In this document: positions 34,960-44,509 of the stretch, in pieces
Numbering within the stretch: position 1 is the first letter of the stretch
Layout: every line of letters begins with the position of its first letter
Source: Cereibacter ovatus
GTDB lineage: Bacteria > Pseudomonadota > Alphaproteobacteria > Rhodobacterales > Rhodobacteraceae
Assembly (NCBI RefSeq): GCF_900207575.1
Contig: NZ_OAOQ01000002.1
Span: 50,488 to 114,487 of the forward strand
Direction of reading: 5' to 3'
Length of the DNA: 64,000 bases
Translations under genes and position numbers: made by a program
Notes under the pieces: model-generated
What the model was told of the DNA's origin: nothing
The model's database searches: none
What the model saw: the letters and a program-made list of their open reading frames with translations, nothing else

Positions 34960-35997
34960 GTGGCGAAAGACCCGGCCCCCGCCCTTCAGCGGCGCACGCT
35001 GACCCTGCGCGACGTCTCCGATGCCTCGGGCGTGTCCGAGATGACGGTCAGCAGGGTGCTGCGCAACCGTGGCGATGTCTCGGGGCCCACGCGTGAACGG
35101 GTGCTGGCCGCGGCGCGGGCGCTGGGCTATGTGCCGAACCGGATCGCGGGGGCGCTGGCCAGCCAGCGGGTGAACCTTGTCGCGGTCATCATTCCGTCGC
35201 TGTCGAACATGGTCTTCCCCGAGGTGCTGACCGGCGTTTCGGAAGTTCTGGAAGATACCGGCCTTCAGCCGGTGGTCGGCGTCACCAACTATTCGCCCGA
35301 ACGCGAAGAGAAGGTGCTGTATGAGATGCTTTCGTGGCGCCCTTCGGGCATCATCATCGCCGGGTTGGAGCGTAGCCCGGCGGCGCGGGCGATGCTGGAA
35401 AATGCCGGCATTCCGATCGTCGAGATCATGGATGTCGATGGCACCCCGGTGGACAGCGCGGTGGGGATCTCGCATCGCCGTGCCGGGCGGAAAATGGCCG
35501 AGGCGATCGTTCAGGCGGGCTATCGCCGGATCGGTTTTCTGGGCACGATGATGCCCCATGACCACCGCGCCCGGAAGCGTCTGGAAGGGTTCGAAGCCGC
35601 ACTGGCCGCGCAGGGCTTGCAGGTCGAGGATCGGGAATTCTATTCCGGCGGATCGGCGCTGCTGAAGGGGCGCGAGATGACGGAAGCCATCATGACCCGT
35701 AGCCCGGATCTGGATTTTCTGTATCACTCCAATGACATGATCGGTGCGGGCGGGCTGTTGTGGTGCCTGAACCACGGGATCGACGTGCCGGGAAAGGTCG
35801 GCCTTGCCGGCTTCAACGGGGTGGAACTGGTGCAGGGCCTGCCCTGTCGTTTGGCCACGATGGACGCCTGCCGGCTGGAAATCGGGCGCAGGGCGGCCGA
35901 GATCGTCGCGGGCAAGCGGCCGGATGGGGCGACCTCGGGGGTGGTGATCGAGCTGGAGCCGAAGCTGGAACCCGGCGACACGATTCGGCGCATTTAG
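34960..35997 (+). CDS. LacI-family repressor, GntR (gluconate)-like
   Basis: A 345-residue regulator. The N-terminal LacI helix-turn-helix (LTLRDVSDASGVSEMTVSRV, about 15-34) and hinge helix (YVPNRIAGALASQRVNLVAV) precede a periplasmic-binding-protein-like sensor domain. Segments such as IPSLSNMVFPEVLTGVSEVL, YEMLSWRPSGIIIAGLERS and IPIVEIMDVDG resemble Escherichia coli GntR, repressor of gluconate genes. No gluconate kinase or permease is adjacent, so its targets are elsewhere. The start is GTG 34960 with GAGAGAG upstream; the nearby ATG at 34952 is out of frame. Confidence 0.88.
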   Translation: MAKDPAPALQRRTLTLRDVSDASGVSEMTVSRVLRNRGDVSGPTRERVLAAARALGYVPNRIAGALASQRVNLVAVIIPSLSNMVFPEVLTGVSEVLEDTGLQPVVGVTNYSPEREEKVLYEMLSWRPSGIIIAGLERSPAARAMLENAGIPIVEIMDVDGTPVDSAVGISHRRAGRKMAEAIVQAGYRRIGFLGTMMPHDHRARKRLEGFEAALAAQGLQVEDREFYSGGSALLKGREMTEAIMTRSPDLDFLYHSNDMIGAGGLLWCLNHGIDVPGKVGLAGFNGVELVQGLPCRLATMDACRLEIGRRAAEIVAGKRPDGATSGVVIELEPKLEPGDTIRRI

Positions 35998-36079
35998 GCG
36001 CCATGGCCGTGTCTGTCATGCCGGTTCGGGATCTCGGCGGCCGGTCGGTGATGCGGTGGGGTGCCTGAAGCCGGTCACA

Positions 36080-36097
36080 CCGGGGGCTGCCCCCCGG
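36080..36097 (-). terminator. Hairpin downstream of ispH
   Basis: CCGGGGGCTGCCCCCCGG folds into an 8-bp GC stem, 12 bases after the ispH stop codon. It lacks a T-run. The hairpin is like that of the dispersed 3'-end element, but the ATATTTGGGCCAGAATG part is absent. Confidence 0.45.
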
Positions 36098-36108
36098 CGT
36101 TCCGGGGG

Positions 36109-37059
36109 TCAGACGGGCTCGCGCAGGATGCGTGGAACCTTGAACTCGACGCGTTCCTGAACTGTCTCGACCGTCTCGACCGTCAGGTTGAACCGCTCGC
36201 GGAAGGCGGCGATCACCTCATCCACCAGCACTTCGGGCGCCGAGGCCCCTGCGGCAAGGCCGACAGCGGTCGCGCCGTCCAGCGCATCCCAGTCGATGTC
36301 GGTCGCGCGCTGCACCAGTTGCGCCACCTTGCAGCCCGAGGCGGCGCCCACCTCGACCAGCCGGCGCGAGTTCGACGAGTTCGGCGCCCCGATCACCAGC
36401 AGCGCCTCGACCTTTTGCGACAGCGCCTTGACCGCGCCCTGCCGGTTGGTGGTGGCGTAGCAGATGTCTTCCTTCGCGGGCACCTCGATCGAGGGAAACT
36501 TCTCACGCAGAGCGGCAATCACCTCGGCTGTATCGTCGATCGACAGCGTGGTCTGGGTGATCAGCGCCAGCTTTTCCGGGTCGCGCACCTCAAGGCCGGC
36601 GATATCCTCGACCGTCTCGACCAGCAGAACCTCGCCCTCGGGCAACTGGCCCATGGTGCCGATGGTTTCGGGGTGGCCCTTGTGGCCGATCATCACCAAC
36701 TGGCGGCCGGCCTCGTTGAATCGTTCGGCGGCCATGTGAATGCGCGCGACCAGCGGGCAGGTGGCATCGACATGGATCATGTTGCGCCGTTCGGCCTCGG
36801 CCGGGACCGATTTCGGCACGCCATGCGCCGAAAAGATCACCGGACGGTCGTCGGGCGCATCGTCCAGATCCTCGACGAAGACGGCGCCCATCGCGGCCAG
36901 CCGGTCCACCACGAACTTGTTGTGAACGATCTCATGCCGGACGTAGACCGGGGCGCCCCATTTCTCCAGCGCCATTTCGACGATCCGGATCGCGCGGTCG
37001 ACGCCGGCGCAGAAGCCGCGCGGGGCGGCAAGGTAAAGGGTGAGGTGGGGCTTTGTCAT
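36109..37059 (-). CDS. ispH: 4-hydroxy-3-methylbut-2-enyl diphosphate reductase
   Basis: A 316-residue iron-sulfur enzyme, the last step of the methylerythritol-phosphate isoprenoid pathway, yielding IPP and DMAPP. Three cluster cysteines are present: Cys17 in [12 protein letters not shown], one in [12 protein letters not shown], and one in [12 protein letters not shown]. Substrate-binding histidines and the serine motif follow ([40 protein letters not shown]). Length is typical. It is a single gene with a GC hairpin after the stop; the 131-base spacer to the NYN gene upstream on the same strand leaves co-transcription open. Confidence 0.98.
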   Translation of the reverse strand: MTKPHLTLYLAAPRGFCAGVDRAIRIVEMALEKWGAPVYVRHEIVHNKFVVDRLAAMGAVFVEDLDDAPDDRPVIFSAHGVPKSVPAEAERRNMIHVDATCPLVARIHMAAERFNEAGRQLVMIGHKGHPETIGTMGQLPEGEVLLVETVEDIAGLEVRDPEKLALITQTTLSIDDTAEVIAALREKFPSIEVPAKEDICYATTNRQGAVKALSQKVEALLVIGAPNSSNSRRLVEVGAASGCKVAQLVQRATDIDWDALDGATAVGLAAGASAPEVLVDEVIAAFRERFNLTVETVETVQERVEFKVPRILREPV

Positions 37060-37190
37060 CGGCCGGCTCTTCTGTCCTGTGCAGCCCCAGAGGTATTCTC
37101 AAAGCGGGTACAGGTCCAGACCCGGCAGGGCACCCGCCACAGGATGCCGCATCCTTGGCCGGCGCGCCCGCAAGGACGCGCCGGCCAGGG

Positions 37191-37763
37191 TCATTTCGCC
37201 TCGACGGCGATTTCCTCGCGTTCCACCCGCGGCTCGCGCGGGGGGCGGCCGATCACTTCGCGCAACTCGTCCAGTTCGATGAAATTGTCGGCCTGACGGC
37301 GAAGCTCGTCTGCGATCATCGGCGGCTGGCTGCGGATCGTGGACACGACCGACACGCGCACGCCCTGCCGTTGCAGGCTTTCCACCAGCGGCCGGAAGTC
37401 GCCATCGCCCGAAAACAGCACGATGTGATCGACGCGCGGCGCCAGTTCCATGGCGTCGACCGTCAGTTCGATGTCCATGTTGCCCTTGACCTTCCGGCGG
37501 CCCTGGCTGTCGGTGTATTCCTTGGCCGGCTTCGTCACCATCGAAAAGCCGTTGTAGTGCAGCCAGTCCACCAGCGGGCGGATCGGCGAATAGTCGTCGT
37601 TCTCCAGCAGGGCGGTGTAGTAGAAGGCGCGCAAAAGCTTGCCGCGGCGCATGAACTCTTGCCGCAGCAGCTTGTAGTCGATGTCGAACCCCAGGGCCTT
37701 CGCTGCCGCGTAGAGGTTTGACCCGTCTATGAACAGCGCGAGCCGTTCGTCCTTGTAGAACAT
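37191..37763 (-). CDS. NYN domain (LabA/DUF88 family) protein
   Basis: A 190-residue protein that is mainly one NYN nuclease-like domain: ERLALFIDGSNLYAAAKALG, the variable middle FYYTALLENDDYSPIRPLVD, and acidic sites KGNMDIELTVDAMELA and IVLFSGDGDFRPLVESLQR. An Arg/Glu-rich tail (PPREPRVEREEIAVEAK) follows. Stand-alone NYN proteins such as LabA are linked to RNA turnover and regulatory feedback; activity here is inferred only. GAGGAGACAAGGATA before the ATG is a strong ribosome site. The gene is divergent from folK over 140 bases. Confidence 0.92.
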   Translation of the reverse strand: MFYKDERLALFIDGSNLYAAAKALGFDIDYKLLRQEFMRRGKLLRAFYYTALLENDDYSPIRPLVDWLHYNGFSMVTKPAKEYTDSQGRRKVKGNMDIELTVDAMELAPRVDHIVLFSGDGDFRPLVESLQRQGVRVSVVSTIRSQPPMIADELRRQADNFIELDELREVIGRPPREPRVEREEIAVEAK

Positions 37764-37814
37764 TATCCTTGTCTCCTCGAGAACCCTTGCCCTGCCAATC
37801 TGCCTTGTTCGAAA

Positions 37815-37826
37815 ATCGGATCCGAT
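37815..37826. promoter_or_regulatory. 12-bp palindrome between the NYN gene and folK
   Basis: ATCGGATCCGAT is a perfect palindrome inside the 140-bp divergent spacer, and GTCGGATATC occurs again close by (37849-37858). It could be an operator for either gene. Confidence 0.3.
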
Positions 37827-37903
37827 AAGGAAAAATCGACACGGGGTCGGATATCAGTGTAATACATCTAGCGGCAAGCGCGCGTGGTCAGAAACTTATA
37901 CCA

Positions 37904-38536
37904 TTGGACAGGCGAACAGGAAAGCACGCTCTGGTTGCATTGGGGGCGAACCTGCCGGGGCAGGGTGGGTCATCTGCGGACACGGTGACGCAGGCGGTTT
38001 CTGCGCTTGCAAAGGTGTCTTGCGGGGATTTTCGTGCCAGTGGCCTGTATCTGACTCCTTGTTTTCCTGCCGGATCGGGTCCGGACTTCGTCAATGCGGC
38101 CGTCAGCCTGCATCTGCCCGCGGGTCGGGATGTTGTGTCCATCCTTGCGGAACTGCATCGGATCGAAGCGGATTTTGGCCGACGCCGCCTGACACGCTGG
38201 GGCAGCCGGACGCTTGACCTTGATCTGATCGCGCTGGGTGATTCGGTTTCCCCCGACGCCGAGACGCAGACCCGATGGCGCCTGCTGCCGCCCGCGGATC
38301 AGGCCCGCCTTGCGCCGGACGTGCCGGTGGTGCCCCATCCCCGGATGCAGGACCGCGCCTTCGTGCTGGTTCCGCTGGCCGAGATCGCGCCCGATTGGCG
38401 CCATCCGCTGCTTGGCCGGACCGTGGCCGAGATGCTGGCCGCGCTGCCCGAAGCGGATCGCGCCGCCGTGGTTCGCCTGCCTGATCGCGGAACGGGGACT
38501 CCGGGCTTGTCAAGGGGCGAGTCGCGGTCTACATAG
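37904..38536 (+). CDS. folK: HPPK, folate biosynthesis pyrophosphokinase
   Basis: A 210-residue 2-amino-4-hydroxy-6-hydroxymethyldihydropteridine diphosphokinase, adding pyrophosphate from ATP to the pterin. Motifs: [39 protein letters not shown] and the signature [15 protein letters not shown], then [19 protein letters not shown]. It is longer than the classic 160 residues owing to a C-terminal tail after [14 protein letters not shown]. The start is uncertain: TTG 37904 gives [17 protein letters not shown], but no strong ribosome site is visible. The rpoZ promoter lies inside its 3' end. Confidence 0.92.
   Translation: MDRRTGKHALVALGANLPGQGGSSADTVTQAVSALAKVSCGDFRASGLYLTPCFPAGSGPDFVNAAVSLHLPAGRDVVSILAELHRIEADFGRRRLTRWGSRTLDLDLIALGDSVSPDAETQTRWRLLPPADQARLAPDVPVVPHPRMQDRAFVLVPLAEIAPDWRHPLLGRTVAEMLAALPEADRAAVVRLPDRGTGTPGLSRGESRST
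38507..38535 (+). promoter_or_regulatory. Putative rpoZ promoter
   Basis: TTGTCA (38507-38512) and TACATA (38530-38535) with a 17-base spacer make a good sigma-70-type promoter, ending at the folK stop codon and 37 bases before the rpoZ ATG. Confidence 0.6.
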
Positions 38537-38572
38537 GCCGCTCCATGCCCCCTGTTCGAAACGGAGACTTCC

Positions 38573-38926
38573 ATGGCCCGCGTGACGGTTGAAGATTGCG
38601 TTGACAAGGTCCCGAACCGGTTCGAACTGGTGATGCTGGCTGCCCACCGGGCACGCGAGATCGCTTCGGGTTCGCCGCTGACCATCGACCGCGACAACGA
38701 CAAGAACCCTGTCGTCGCCCTGCGCGAGATCGCAGACGAGACCCAGGGCGCCGAAGTTCTGCGCGAACGCATGATCGAAAGCCACCAGACCCAGATCGAG
38801 GTGGACGAGCCGGAAGACGACCAGATGGCGCTGCTGATGGGCGGCGAGATCGATCGCCCGGTGCAGGACGACATGTCGGAAGAAAAGCTGCTGCGTGCGC
38901 TGATGGAAGCGCAGGGCCAGCACTGA
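38573..38926 (+). CDS. rpoZ: RNA polymerase omega subunit
   Basis: A 117-residue subunit that supports RNA polymerase assembly and, in Proteobacteria, forms part of a ppGpp binding site with beta'. The conserved core is [20 protein letters not shown] and [13 protein letters not shown], with [14 protein letters not shown] following; the acidic C-terminal tail is usual in this order. It lies just before the (p)ppGpp synthetase/hydrolase gene (28-base gap), the common rpoZ-spoT arrangement, so both are probably expressed together from the promoter within folK. Confidence 0.97.
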   Translation: MARVTVEDCVDKVPNRFELVMLAAHRAREIASGSPLTIDRDNDKNPVVALREIADETQGAEVLRERMIESHQTQIEVDEPEDDQMALLMGGEIDRPVQDDMSEEKLLRALMEAQGQH

Positions 38927-38954
38927 TTGCACTCGAATTGACGCGGCGGGGGCC

Positions 38955-41072
38955 ATGATCGACGTCGAAGACCTGATCGCCCTCGTTCGCAACTATAATC
39001 CGCGCACGAATGCCGATCTGATCCGCCGGGCCTATGCTTACGGCCGTCAGATGCATGAGGGGCAGTTCCGCCATTCGGGCGAGCCCTACTTCACCCATCC
39101 CGTTGCCGTCGCCGCCATCCTGACCGAACAGCGGCTGGACGATGCGACCATCGTGACCGCGCTGCTGCACGACACGATCGAGGATACCAAATCCACCTAT
39201 ACCGAGGTTGCGCGCCTGTTCGGTGACGATATCGCCGAACTGGTGAACGGTGTTACCAAGCTGACCAATCTGGAGCTGTCCTCGGCGCAGTCGAAGCAGG
39301 CCGAGAACTTCCGCAAGCTGTTCATGGCGATGTCCAAGGACTTGCGGGTGATTCTGGTCAAACTGGCCGACCGTCTGCACAACATGCGCACGATCAAGTC
39401 GATGCGCCCGGAAAAGCAGGCCCAGAAGGCCCGCGAGACGATGGAGATCTTTGCCCCCCTTGCCGGCCGTATGGGCATGCAGTGGATGCGCGAAGAGCTG
39501 GAAGACCTTGCCTTCCGCGTCCTGAACCCCGAGGCGCGCAACTCGATCATCCGCCGCTTCATCACGCTTCAGCGCGAAACCGGCGATGTGGTCCACAAGA
39601 TCACCGCCGACATCCGTCTGGAACTGGAAAAGGCCCAGATCGAGGCCGACGTCTACGGCCGCGCCAAGAAGCCCTATTCGATCTGGCGCAAGATGCAGGA
39701 AAAGGATCTGGCCTTTTCCCGCCTGTCGGACATCTACGGCTTTCGCGTGATCTGCAAGGATGTGGCCGATTGCTACCGCATCCTTGGCGTGATCCATCAG
39801 CGGTGGCGCGCGGTGCCGGGCCGGTTCAAGGACTACATCAGCCAGCCGAAGTCGAACGGCTACCGCTCGATCCACACCACGGTTTCGGGGCGCGACGGCA
39901 AGCGGGTCGAGGTGCAGATCCGCACCCGCCAGATGCACGAGGTCGCCGAGGCCGGTGTTGCCGCGCACTGGAGCTATCGGGAAGGTGTTCGCGTCCATAA
40001 CCCCTTCGCCGTCGATCCGGCGAAGTGGATCGCCAGCCTGACCGAGCGGCTGGACGAAGACGACCATGACGAGTTCATGGAAAACGTGAAGCTGGAAATG
40101 TATACCGATCAGGTATTCTGCTTCACGCCCAAGGGCGATGTCATCCAGCTTCCGCGCGGGGCGACGCCCTTGGATTTCGCCTATGCGATCCATACCCGCA
40201 TCGGCCATTCCTGCGTTTCGGCCAAGATCGACGGCATCCGCGTGCCGCTTTGGACGCGGCTGAAGAACGGCCAGTCGGTCGAGATCATCACCGCCGAAGG
40301 TCAGCGCCCGCAGGCCTCCTGGATCGACATCGTGACCACCGGCCGCGCCAAGGCCGCGATCCGGCGCAGCTTGCGCGAGGAAGACCGCGGCCGGTTCGTC
40401 AAGCTGGGGCAGGAACTTGTGCGGGCGGCCTTCGATCATGTCGGCAAGAAAGCCACCGACAAGGCGCTGCGCACTGCCGCCAAGATGCTGGGTCTGCCCG
40501 ACGAGACCGAGCTTCTGGCGCAACTCGGCAGTGCCGAGCTGACCGCGCGCAAGGTGGTCGAGACGCTTTACCCTGAACTGATCCGCACCAGCGGGCCCGA
40601 AGTGGACATCAAACGCCCCTTCGTCGGCCTGTCCGAAGATCAGCAGTTCCGCCGCGCCCCCTGCTGCCAGCCCGTTCCGGGCGAGCGGATCGTGGGCATC
40701 ACCTACCGCGGGCAGGGCGTGGTGATCCACGCCATCGACTGCCCCGCGCTGGAGGAATTCGAGGAACAGCCCTCGCGCTGGATCGATCTGCACTGGCACG
40801 CCGGTCGCCATGCGCCGGTGCATACGGTGACGCTGGATCTGACCATTTCGAATGATGCCGGCGTGCTCGGGCGGATATGCACCTTGATCGGAGAGCAGAA
40901 GGCCAATATCTCGGATCTGAGGTTCACTGACCGAAAGCCGGATTTCTACCGCCTTCTGGTGGATGTGGACCTGCGCGATGCCGAGCATCTGCACACCCTG
41001 ATGACCGCCCTTGAGGCGGAGACGGATGTGGCCCAGATCACCCGGTTCCGCGATCTCAGCAGAAGGCCCTGA
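38955..41072 (+). CDS. rsh: Bifunctional (p)ppGpp synthetase/hydrolase (Rel/SpoT type)
   Basis: A 705-residue alarmone enzyme controlling the stringent response. The HD hydrolase domain is intact (His48 in YFTHPVAVAAI, His72-Asp73 in VTALLHDTIEDT). The synthetase domain shows RFKDYISQPKSNGYRSIHTT and VEVQIRTRQMHEVAE. A TGS domain (VFCFTPKGDVIQLPRGATPL), a zinc-finger/helical segment (RAPCCQPVPGERIVGI) and an ACT domain (TLDLTISNDAGVLGRICTLI) follow in the usual order. As one copy with both active sites, it is a typical alphaproteobacterial Rsh. It is probably in an operon with rpoZ and the DUF2062 gene. Confidence 0.97.
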   Translation: MIDVEDLIALVRNYNPRTNADLIRRAYAYGRQMHEGQFRHSGEPYFTHPVAVAAILTEQRLDDATIVTALLHDTIEDTKSTYTEVARLFGDDIAELVNGVTKLTNLELSSAQSKQAENFRKLFMAMSKDLRVILVKLADRLHNMRTIKSMRPEKQAQKARETMEIFAPLAGRMGMQWMREELEDLAFRVLNPEARNSIIRRFITLQRETGDVVHKITADIRLELEKAQIEADVYGRAKKPYSIWRKMQEKDLAFSRLSDIYGFRVICKDVADCYRILGVIHQRWRAVPGRFKDYISQPKSNGYRSIHTTVSGRDGKRVEVQIRTRQMHEVAEAGVAAHWSYREGVRVHNPFAVDPAKWIASLTERLDEDDHDEFMENVKLEMYTDQVFCFTPKGDVIQLPRGATPLDFAYAIHTRIGHSCVSAKIDGIRVPLWTRLKNGQSVEIITAEGQRPQASWIDIVTTGRAKAAIRRSLREEDRGRFVKLGQELVRAAFDHVGKKATDKALRTAAKMLGLPDETELLAQLGSAELTARKVVETLYPELIRTSGPEVDIKRPFVGLSEDQQFRRAPCCQPVPGERIVGITYRGQGVVIHAIDCPALEEFEEQPSRWIDLHWHAGRHAPVHTVTLDLTISNDAGVLGRICTLIGEQKANISDLRFTDRKPDFYRLLVDVDLRDAEHLHTLMTALEAETDVAQITRFRDLSRRP

Positions 41073-41091
41073 CGGGGCCACGAGGGTCGAT

Positions 41092-41748
41092 TTGGTTTTC
41101 AAACGGCGTGTTCCCAGGACGTGGCGCCAACTCGCCACCGAAAGCGTCTGGCCCCGTGGCGGCTGGAAGCGCGCGGCGCAATATGTCAAGCACCGCCTGA
41201 CCCGACTGCCGGACGAGCCGCACCGCATCGCGCGCGGTGTGTTCGCCGGTGTGTTCATCTCGTTCACGCCGCTGTTCGGCTTTCATTTCCTTGGCGCCGC
41301 ATTTCTGGCCTTGATCCTGCGCGGCAACATCCTTGCCGCGCTGCTGGCGACCTTCATCGGCAACCCGATCACCACGCCGCTGATTGCCATCTCGTCGGTC
41401 GAGTTCGGCCATTGGATGCTGGGGATCGAGGAAAAGCTGACCGTTCTGACGATCTTCGACGCTTTCACCAGCGCCGGGACCGAGATCTGGTCCAATATCC
41501 TTGCGATCTTCACCGCCGATCCCACGCGCTGGTCCAGCCTGGCACATTTCTTCCAGATCATTTTCCTGCCCTATCTGGTCGGCGGCATCCTGCCGGGCAT
41601 CGCGGTGGGGATGATCTGCTATTACCTGACCATCCCGATCATCGGCGCCTATCAGAAGATCCGCGCGCTGAAGGCCGAGGCCCGCCGCGCGCGGCGTCGC
41701 CGTCGCGGGCTGGCCGAGACGGATGACGCGGACCGCAGAAGCCTTTAG
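41092..41748 (+). CDS. DUF2062 membrane protein
   Basis: A 218-residue membrane protein of the DUF2062 family: a basic N-terminus (VFKRRVPRTWRQLATESVWP), then several helices with the conserved IARGVFAGVFISFTPLFGFH, LLATFIGNPITTPLIAISS and a last pair VGGILPGIAVGMICYYLTI, ending in an Arg-rich tail. Function unknown. The start is set at TTG 41092, where translation gives the family N-terminus; the frame is open further upstream and overlaps the end of rsh. The gap to rsh is 19 bases, so it is probably co-transcribed. Confidence 0.88.
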   Translation: MVFKRRVPRTWRQLATESVWPRGGWKRAAQYVKHRLTRLPDEPHRIARGVFAGVFISFTPLFGFHFLGAAFLALILRGNILAALLATFIGNPITTPLIAISSVEFGHWMLGIEEKLTVLTIFDAFTSAGTEIWSNILAIFTADPTRWSSLAHFFQIIFLPYLVGGILPGIAVGMICYYLTIPIIGAYQKIRALKAEARRARRRRRGLAETDDADRRSL

Positions 41749-41784
41749 GGTGATGCGGAAAACCTTTGCAGGGATGAACCGGCG

Positions 41785-42543
41785 ATGAAACCTTTGGGTC
41801 GGCTGCGGCTGGGTGTGAACATCGATCATGTGGCGACGGTGCGCAACGCGCGCGGAACCACCTACCCCGACCCGCTGCGCGCCGGCCTTCTTGCCGAGGC
41901 GGCGGGGGCGGACGGCATCACCGCCCATCTGCGCGAGGATCGCCGCCATATCCGGGATGAGGATATCTCGGCGCTGATGGCGGGCCTTGGCGTGCCGCTG
42001 AACTTCGAGATGGCAACCACGCCCGAGATGCAGGCCATCGCGTTGCGCCACAAGCCGCACGCGGTCTGCCTTGTCCCCGAACGGCGCGAGGAACGCACGA
42101 CCGAAGGCGGCATCGAGGTGGCGGGCGACATCCCCCGCCTGCGCGACTATATCGCGCCACTGCGCGAGGCAGGCTGCCGGGTCTCGATGTTCATCGGCCA
42201 TGACGTGCGCCAGATCGAAGCCTCGGCCGAGATTGGCGCCGCGGTGGTGGAACTGCATACCGGCCATTACTGCGACCTTGTGGCCGAAGGCCGCCGGGAT
42301 GAGGCCGCACGCGAGTTGGAAGCCCTGCGCGAAGGCGCGGCGCTGGCCCATTCGCTGGGTCTGGAAGTTCACGCCGGCCATGGCATCAGCTATGACACCG
42401 TGGCCGAAATCGCCGCCTTCCCCCAGGTGATGGAGCTGAACATCGGCCATTTCCTGATCGGTGAGGCGATCTTCCGCGGCCTTGGCAGCGCGATCGAAGG
42501 GATGCGCAGCCGCATGGATGCCGCGCGCGAGGCCCGCGGCTGA
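41785..42543 (+). CDS. pdxJ: Pyridoxine 5'-phosphate synthase
   Basis: A 252-residue TIM-barrel enzyme that joins 1-deoxyxylulose 5-phosphate and 3-amino-2-oxopropyl phosphate to pyridoxine 5'-phosphate. Motifs: [88 protein letters not shown] and [14 protein letters not shown]. All expected active-site histidines and glutamates are present. It is directly followed by acpS, as in most Proteobacteria (one intervening base). Confidence 0.98.
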   Translation: MKPLGRLRLGVNIDHVATVRNARGTTYPDPLRAGLLAEAAGADGITAHLREDRRHIRDEDISALMAGLGVPLNFEMATTPEMQAIALRHKPHAVCLVPERREERTTEGGIEVAGDIPRLRDYIAPLREAGCRVSMFIGHDVRQIEASAEIGAAVVELHTGHYCDLVAEGRRDEAARELEALREGAALAHSLGLEVHAGHGISYDTVAEIAAFPQVMELNIGHFLIGEAIFRGLGSAIEGMRSRMDAAREARG

Positions 42544-42544
42544 C

Positions 42545-42958
42545 ATGATCCTGGGTGTCGGCACCGATCTGGCCAATATCGAGCGGATCGAGCAGACCCT
42601 CGCCCGTTTCGGCGCGCGGTTCCGCGACCGGGTGTTCACCGATCTGGAACAGGCCAAGGCGGATCGTCGCGCCGATGTGGCCGGCACCTATGCCAAACGC
42701 TGGGCCGCGAAAGAGGCCTGCTCCAAGGCGCTGGGCACCGGGTTGCGGATGGGCATCTCGTGGAAGGACATGAGCGTGGCCAACCTTGGCTCGGGCCAGC
42801 CGGTGATGCATCTGACCGGCTGGGCCGCCGAGCGGCTGGCCGCGATGACGCCCCCGGGCCACGAGGCGGTGGTGCATGTCAGCCTGACCGACGATCACCC
42901 TTGGGCACAGGCCTTCGTGGTGATCGAAGCCCGCCCCCGCGCGGCGCAGTCAGCTTGA
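42545..42958 (+). CDS. acpS: Holo-ACP synthase
   Basis: A 137-residue phosphopantetheinyl transferase that activates acyl carrier protein by moving 4'-phosphopantetheine from CoA. The magnesium-binding Asp8 lies in [19 protein letters not shown] and the second ligand in [28 protein letters not shown] is the usual C-terminal strand. Its length matches bacterial AcpS. ATG 42545 follows the pdxJ stop almost directly, so translation is coupled. lepB begins after a 76-base gap. Confidence 0.96.
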   Translation: MILGVGTDLANIERIEQTLARFGARFRDRVFTDLEQAKADRRADVAGTYAKRWAAKEACSKALGTGLRMGISWKDMSVANLGSGQPVMHLTGWAAERLAAMTPPGHEAVVHVSLTDDHPWAQAFVVIEARPRAAQSA

Positions 42959-43034
42959 CTTGGCCCCCCTCGGCGCGCATGAAGCGCCCGACCCGGGACC
43001 AGGCGCAAGGCCGGAAACAGATAAGGCAGAGTTC

Positions 43035-43823
43035 ATGGCGAGCAAGGCGAAATCCGAAGGCGGCATTCTGGAGACGATCAAGACCATCGTCTACGCGCTG
43101 CTGATCGCGGGCGTGTTCCGCACCCTGTTCTTCCAACCGTTCTGGATTCCTTCGGGGTCGATGAAGGACACGCTGCTGATCGGGGATTTCCTGTTCGTCA
43201 ACAAGATGGCCTATGGCTATTCGCAATATTCCTGCCCGTTCTCGATGTGCCCCTTTACCGGCCGGCTGTTCTTCTCTGAACCCGAGCGCGGCGATGTGGT
43301 GGTGTTCCGCCATCCGGTGAACGGATCGGATTTCATCAAGCGGCTGATCGGCCTGCCGGGCGACCGTATCCAGATGAAGAACGGCGTGCTGTTCCTGAAC
43401 GGCGAGGAAATCGCGCAGCAACCCGCCGGCGTGTTCGAAGAGATCTACGAACAGCAAGGCCCGATGGGCAACCTGCCCCGCTGCGAGAACGGCCCCGTGG
43501 GGGAAGGCGGCACCTGCGCGAAAAGCCGCTATACCGAAACGCTTCCGGGCGAGCGCAGCCATGACGTGCTGAACATCGACACCAACGGCTTTGGCGACAA
43601 CACCGATGTGTTCACCGTGCCGGCGGGACATTACTTCTTCATGGGCGACAACCGCGACAACAGTCAGGACAGCCGCTATGGTCAGGCCGTGGGCGGCGTG
43701 GGCTTCGTGCCGGCCGAAAACCTGATCGGTCGCGCCGACCGGATCATGTTCTCGTCTGCCGGGCGTTCGATGCTGTATTTCTGGACATGGCGCGCCGACC
43801 GCTTCTTCAAGGCGATCGATTGA
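43035..43823 (+). CDS. lepB: Signal peptidase I
   Basis: A 262-residue membrane endopeptidase that cuts signal peptides. One transmembrane helix (about 14-33) precedes the nucleophile Ser42 in [16 protein letters not shown]; the general base is Lys102 in [14 protein letters not shown]. The late box [14 protein letters not shown] is conserved. A cysteine-rich insertion ([18 protein letters not shown]), together with the later [20 protein letters not shown] segment, is characteristic of this order and may form a disulphide in the periplasm. ATG 43035 gives the basic [10 protein letters not shown] leader. The stop overlaps the rnc start (TTGA). Confidence 0.97.
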   Translation: MASKAKSEGGILETIKTIVYALLIAGVFRTLFFQPFWIPSGSMKDTLLIGDFLFVNKMAYGYSQYSCPFSMCPFTGRLFFSEPERGDVVVFRHPVNGSDFIKRLIGLPGDRIQMKNGVLFLNGEEIAQQPAGVFEEIYEQQGPMGNLPRCENGPVGEGGTCAKSRYTETLPGERSHDVLNIDTNGFGDNTDVFTVPAGHYFFMGDNRDNSQDSRYGQAVGGVGFVPAENLIGRADRIMFSSAGRSMLYFWTWRADRFFKAID

Positions 43824-44509
43824 AACTGTCGGCTGACCTCCGGGCCTTTGCGGGCCGCATCGGGCACGACTTTCGCGACCCCGAGCTGTTGCTGCGTGCG
43901 GTGACCCATTCCTCGCTGTCGTCGACCACACGGCCCGACAACCAGCGACTGGAATTTCTGGGCGACCGCGTGCTGGGTCTTGTGATGGCCGAGGCGCTTC
44001 TGGGGGCCGACCTGAAGGCCAGCGAGGGGCAGTTGGCCCCCCGCTTCAATGCCTTGGTGCGCAAGGAAACCTGCGCCGATGTCGCCCGCGATCTGGGGCT
44101 GGGCGAGGTTCTGAAACTGGGCCGGTCCGAGATGATGTCGGGCGGGCGGCGGAAAGAGGCGCTTCTGGGCGACGCACTGGAAGCGGTGATCGCCGCGGTC
44201 TATCTGGATGGGGGATTCGAATCCGCCCGGCGGGTGGTCTTGCGGCTGTGGGGCGACCGGATCGCCAAGGTCGATGCGGATGCCCGCGACGCCAAGACCG
44301 CGCTTCAGGAATGGGCGCAGGCGCGCGGACTGCCGCCGCCGGCCTATCAGGCAGTGGACCGCACCGGCCCCGACCATGCGCCGGTGTTCACCGTCGAGGT
44401 CCGGCTGGAGAATGGCGAGACCGAACGCGCCGCGGCAGGCACCAAGCGCGTGGCGGAACAGGCGGCGGCGCGGGCGCTTCTCGCGCGGATGGAGGCACGA
44501 CATGACTGA
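43820..44509 (+). CDS. rnc: Ribonuclease III
   Basis: A 229-residue double-strand-specific endoribonuclease for rRNA and regulatory RNA processing. The catalytic signature [15 protein letters not shown] (Glu45, Asp49) lies in the N-terminal domain, with [17 protein letters not shown] carrying the second acidic pair. The C-terminal double-stranded-RNA-binding domain is [20 protein letters not shown] to [13 protein letters not shown]. The start is taken as TTG 43820, overlapping the lepB stop as TTGA and matching the family N-terminus; an ATG at 43787 is possible but overlaps lepB by 37 bases. Confidence 0.95.
   Translation: MKLSADLRAFAGRIGHDFRDPELLLRAVTHSSLSSTTRPDNQRLEFLGDRVLGLVMAEALLGADLKASEGQLAPRFNALVRKETCADVARDLGLGEVLKLGRSEMMSGGRRKEALLGDALEAVIAAVYLDGGFESARRVVLRLWGDRIAKVDADARDAKTALQEWAQARGLPPPAYQAVDRTGPDHAPVFTVEVRLENGETERAAAGTKRVAEQAAARALLARMEARHD

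Noticed and set aside
42960..43034. Longer N-terminus for signal peptidase I from the upstream open frame
   Set aside because: The extension is proline-rich and not part of the family; ATG 43035 gives the standard basic leader and membrane helix.
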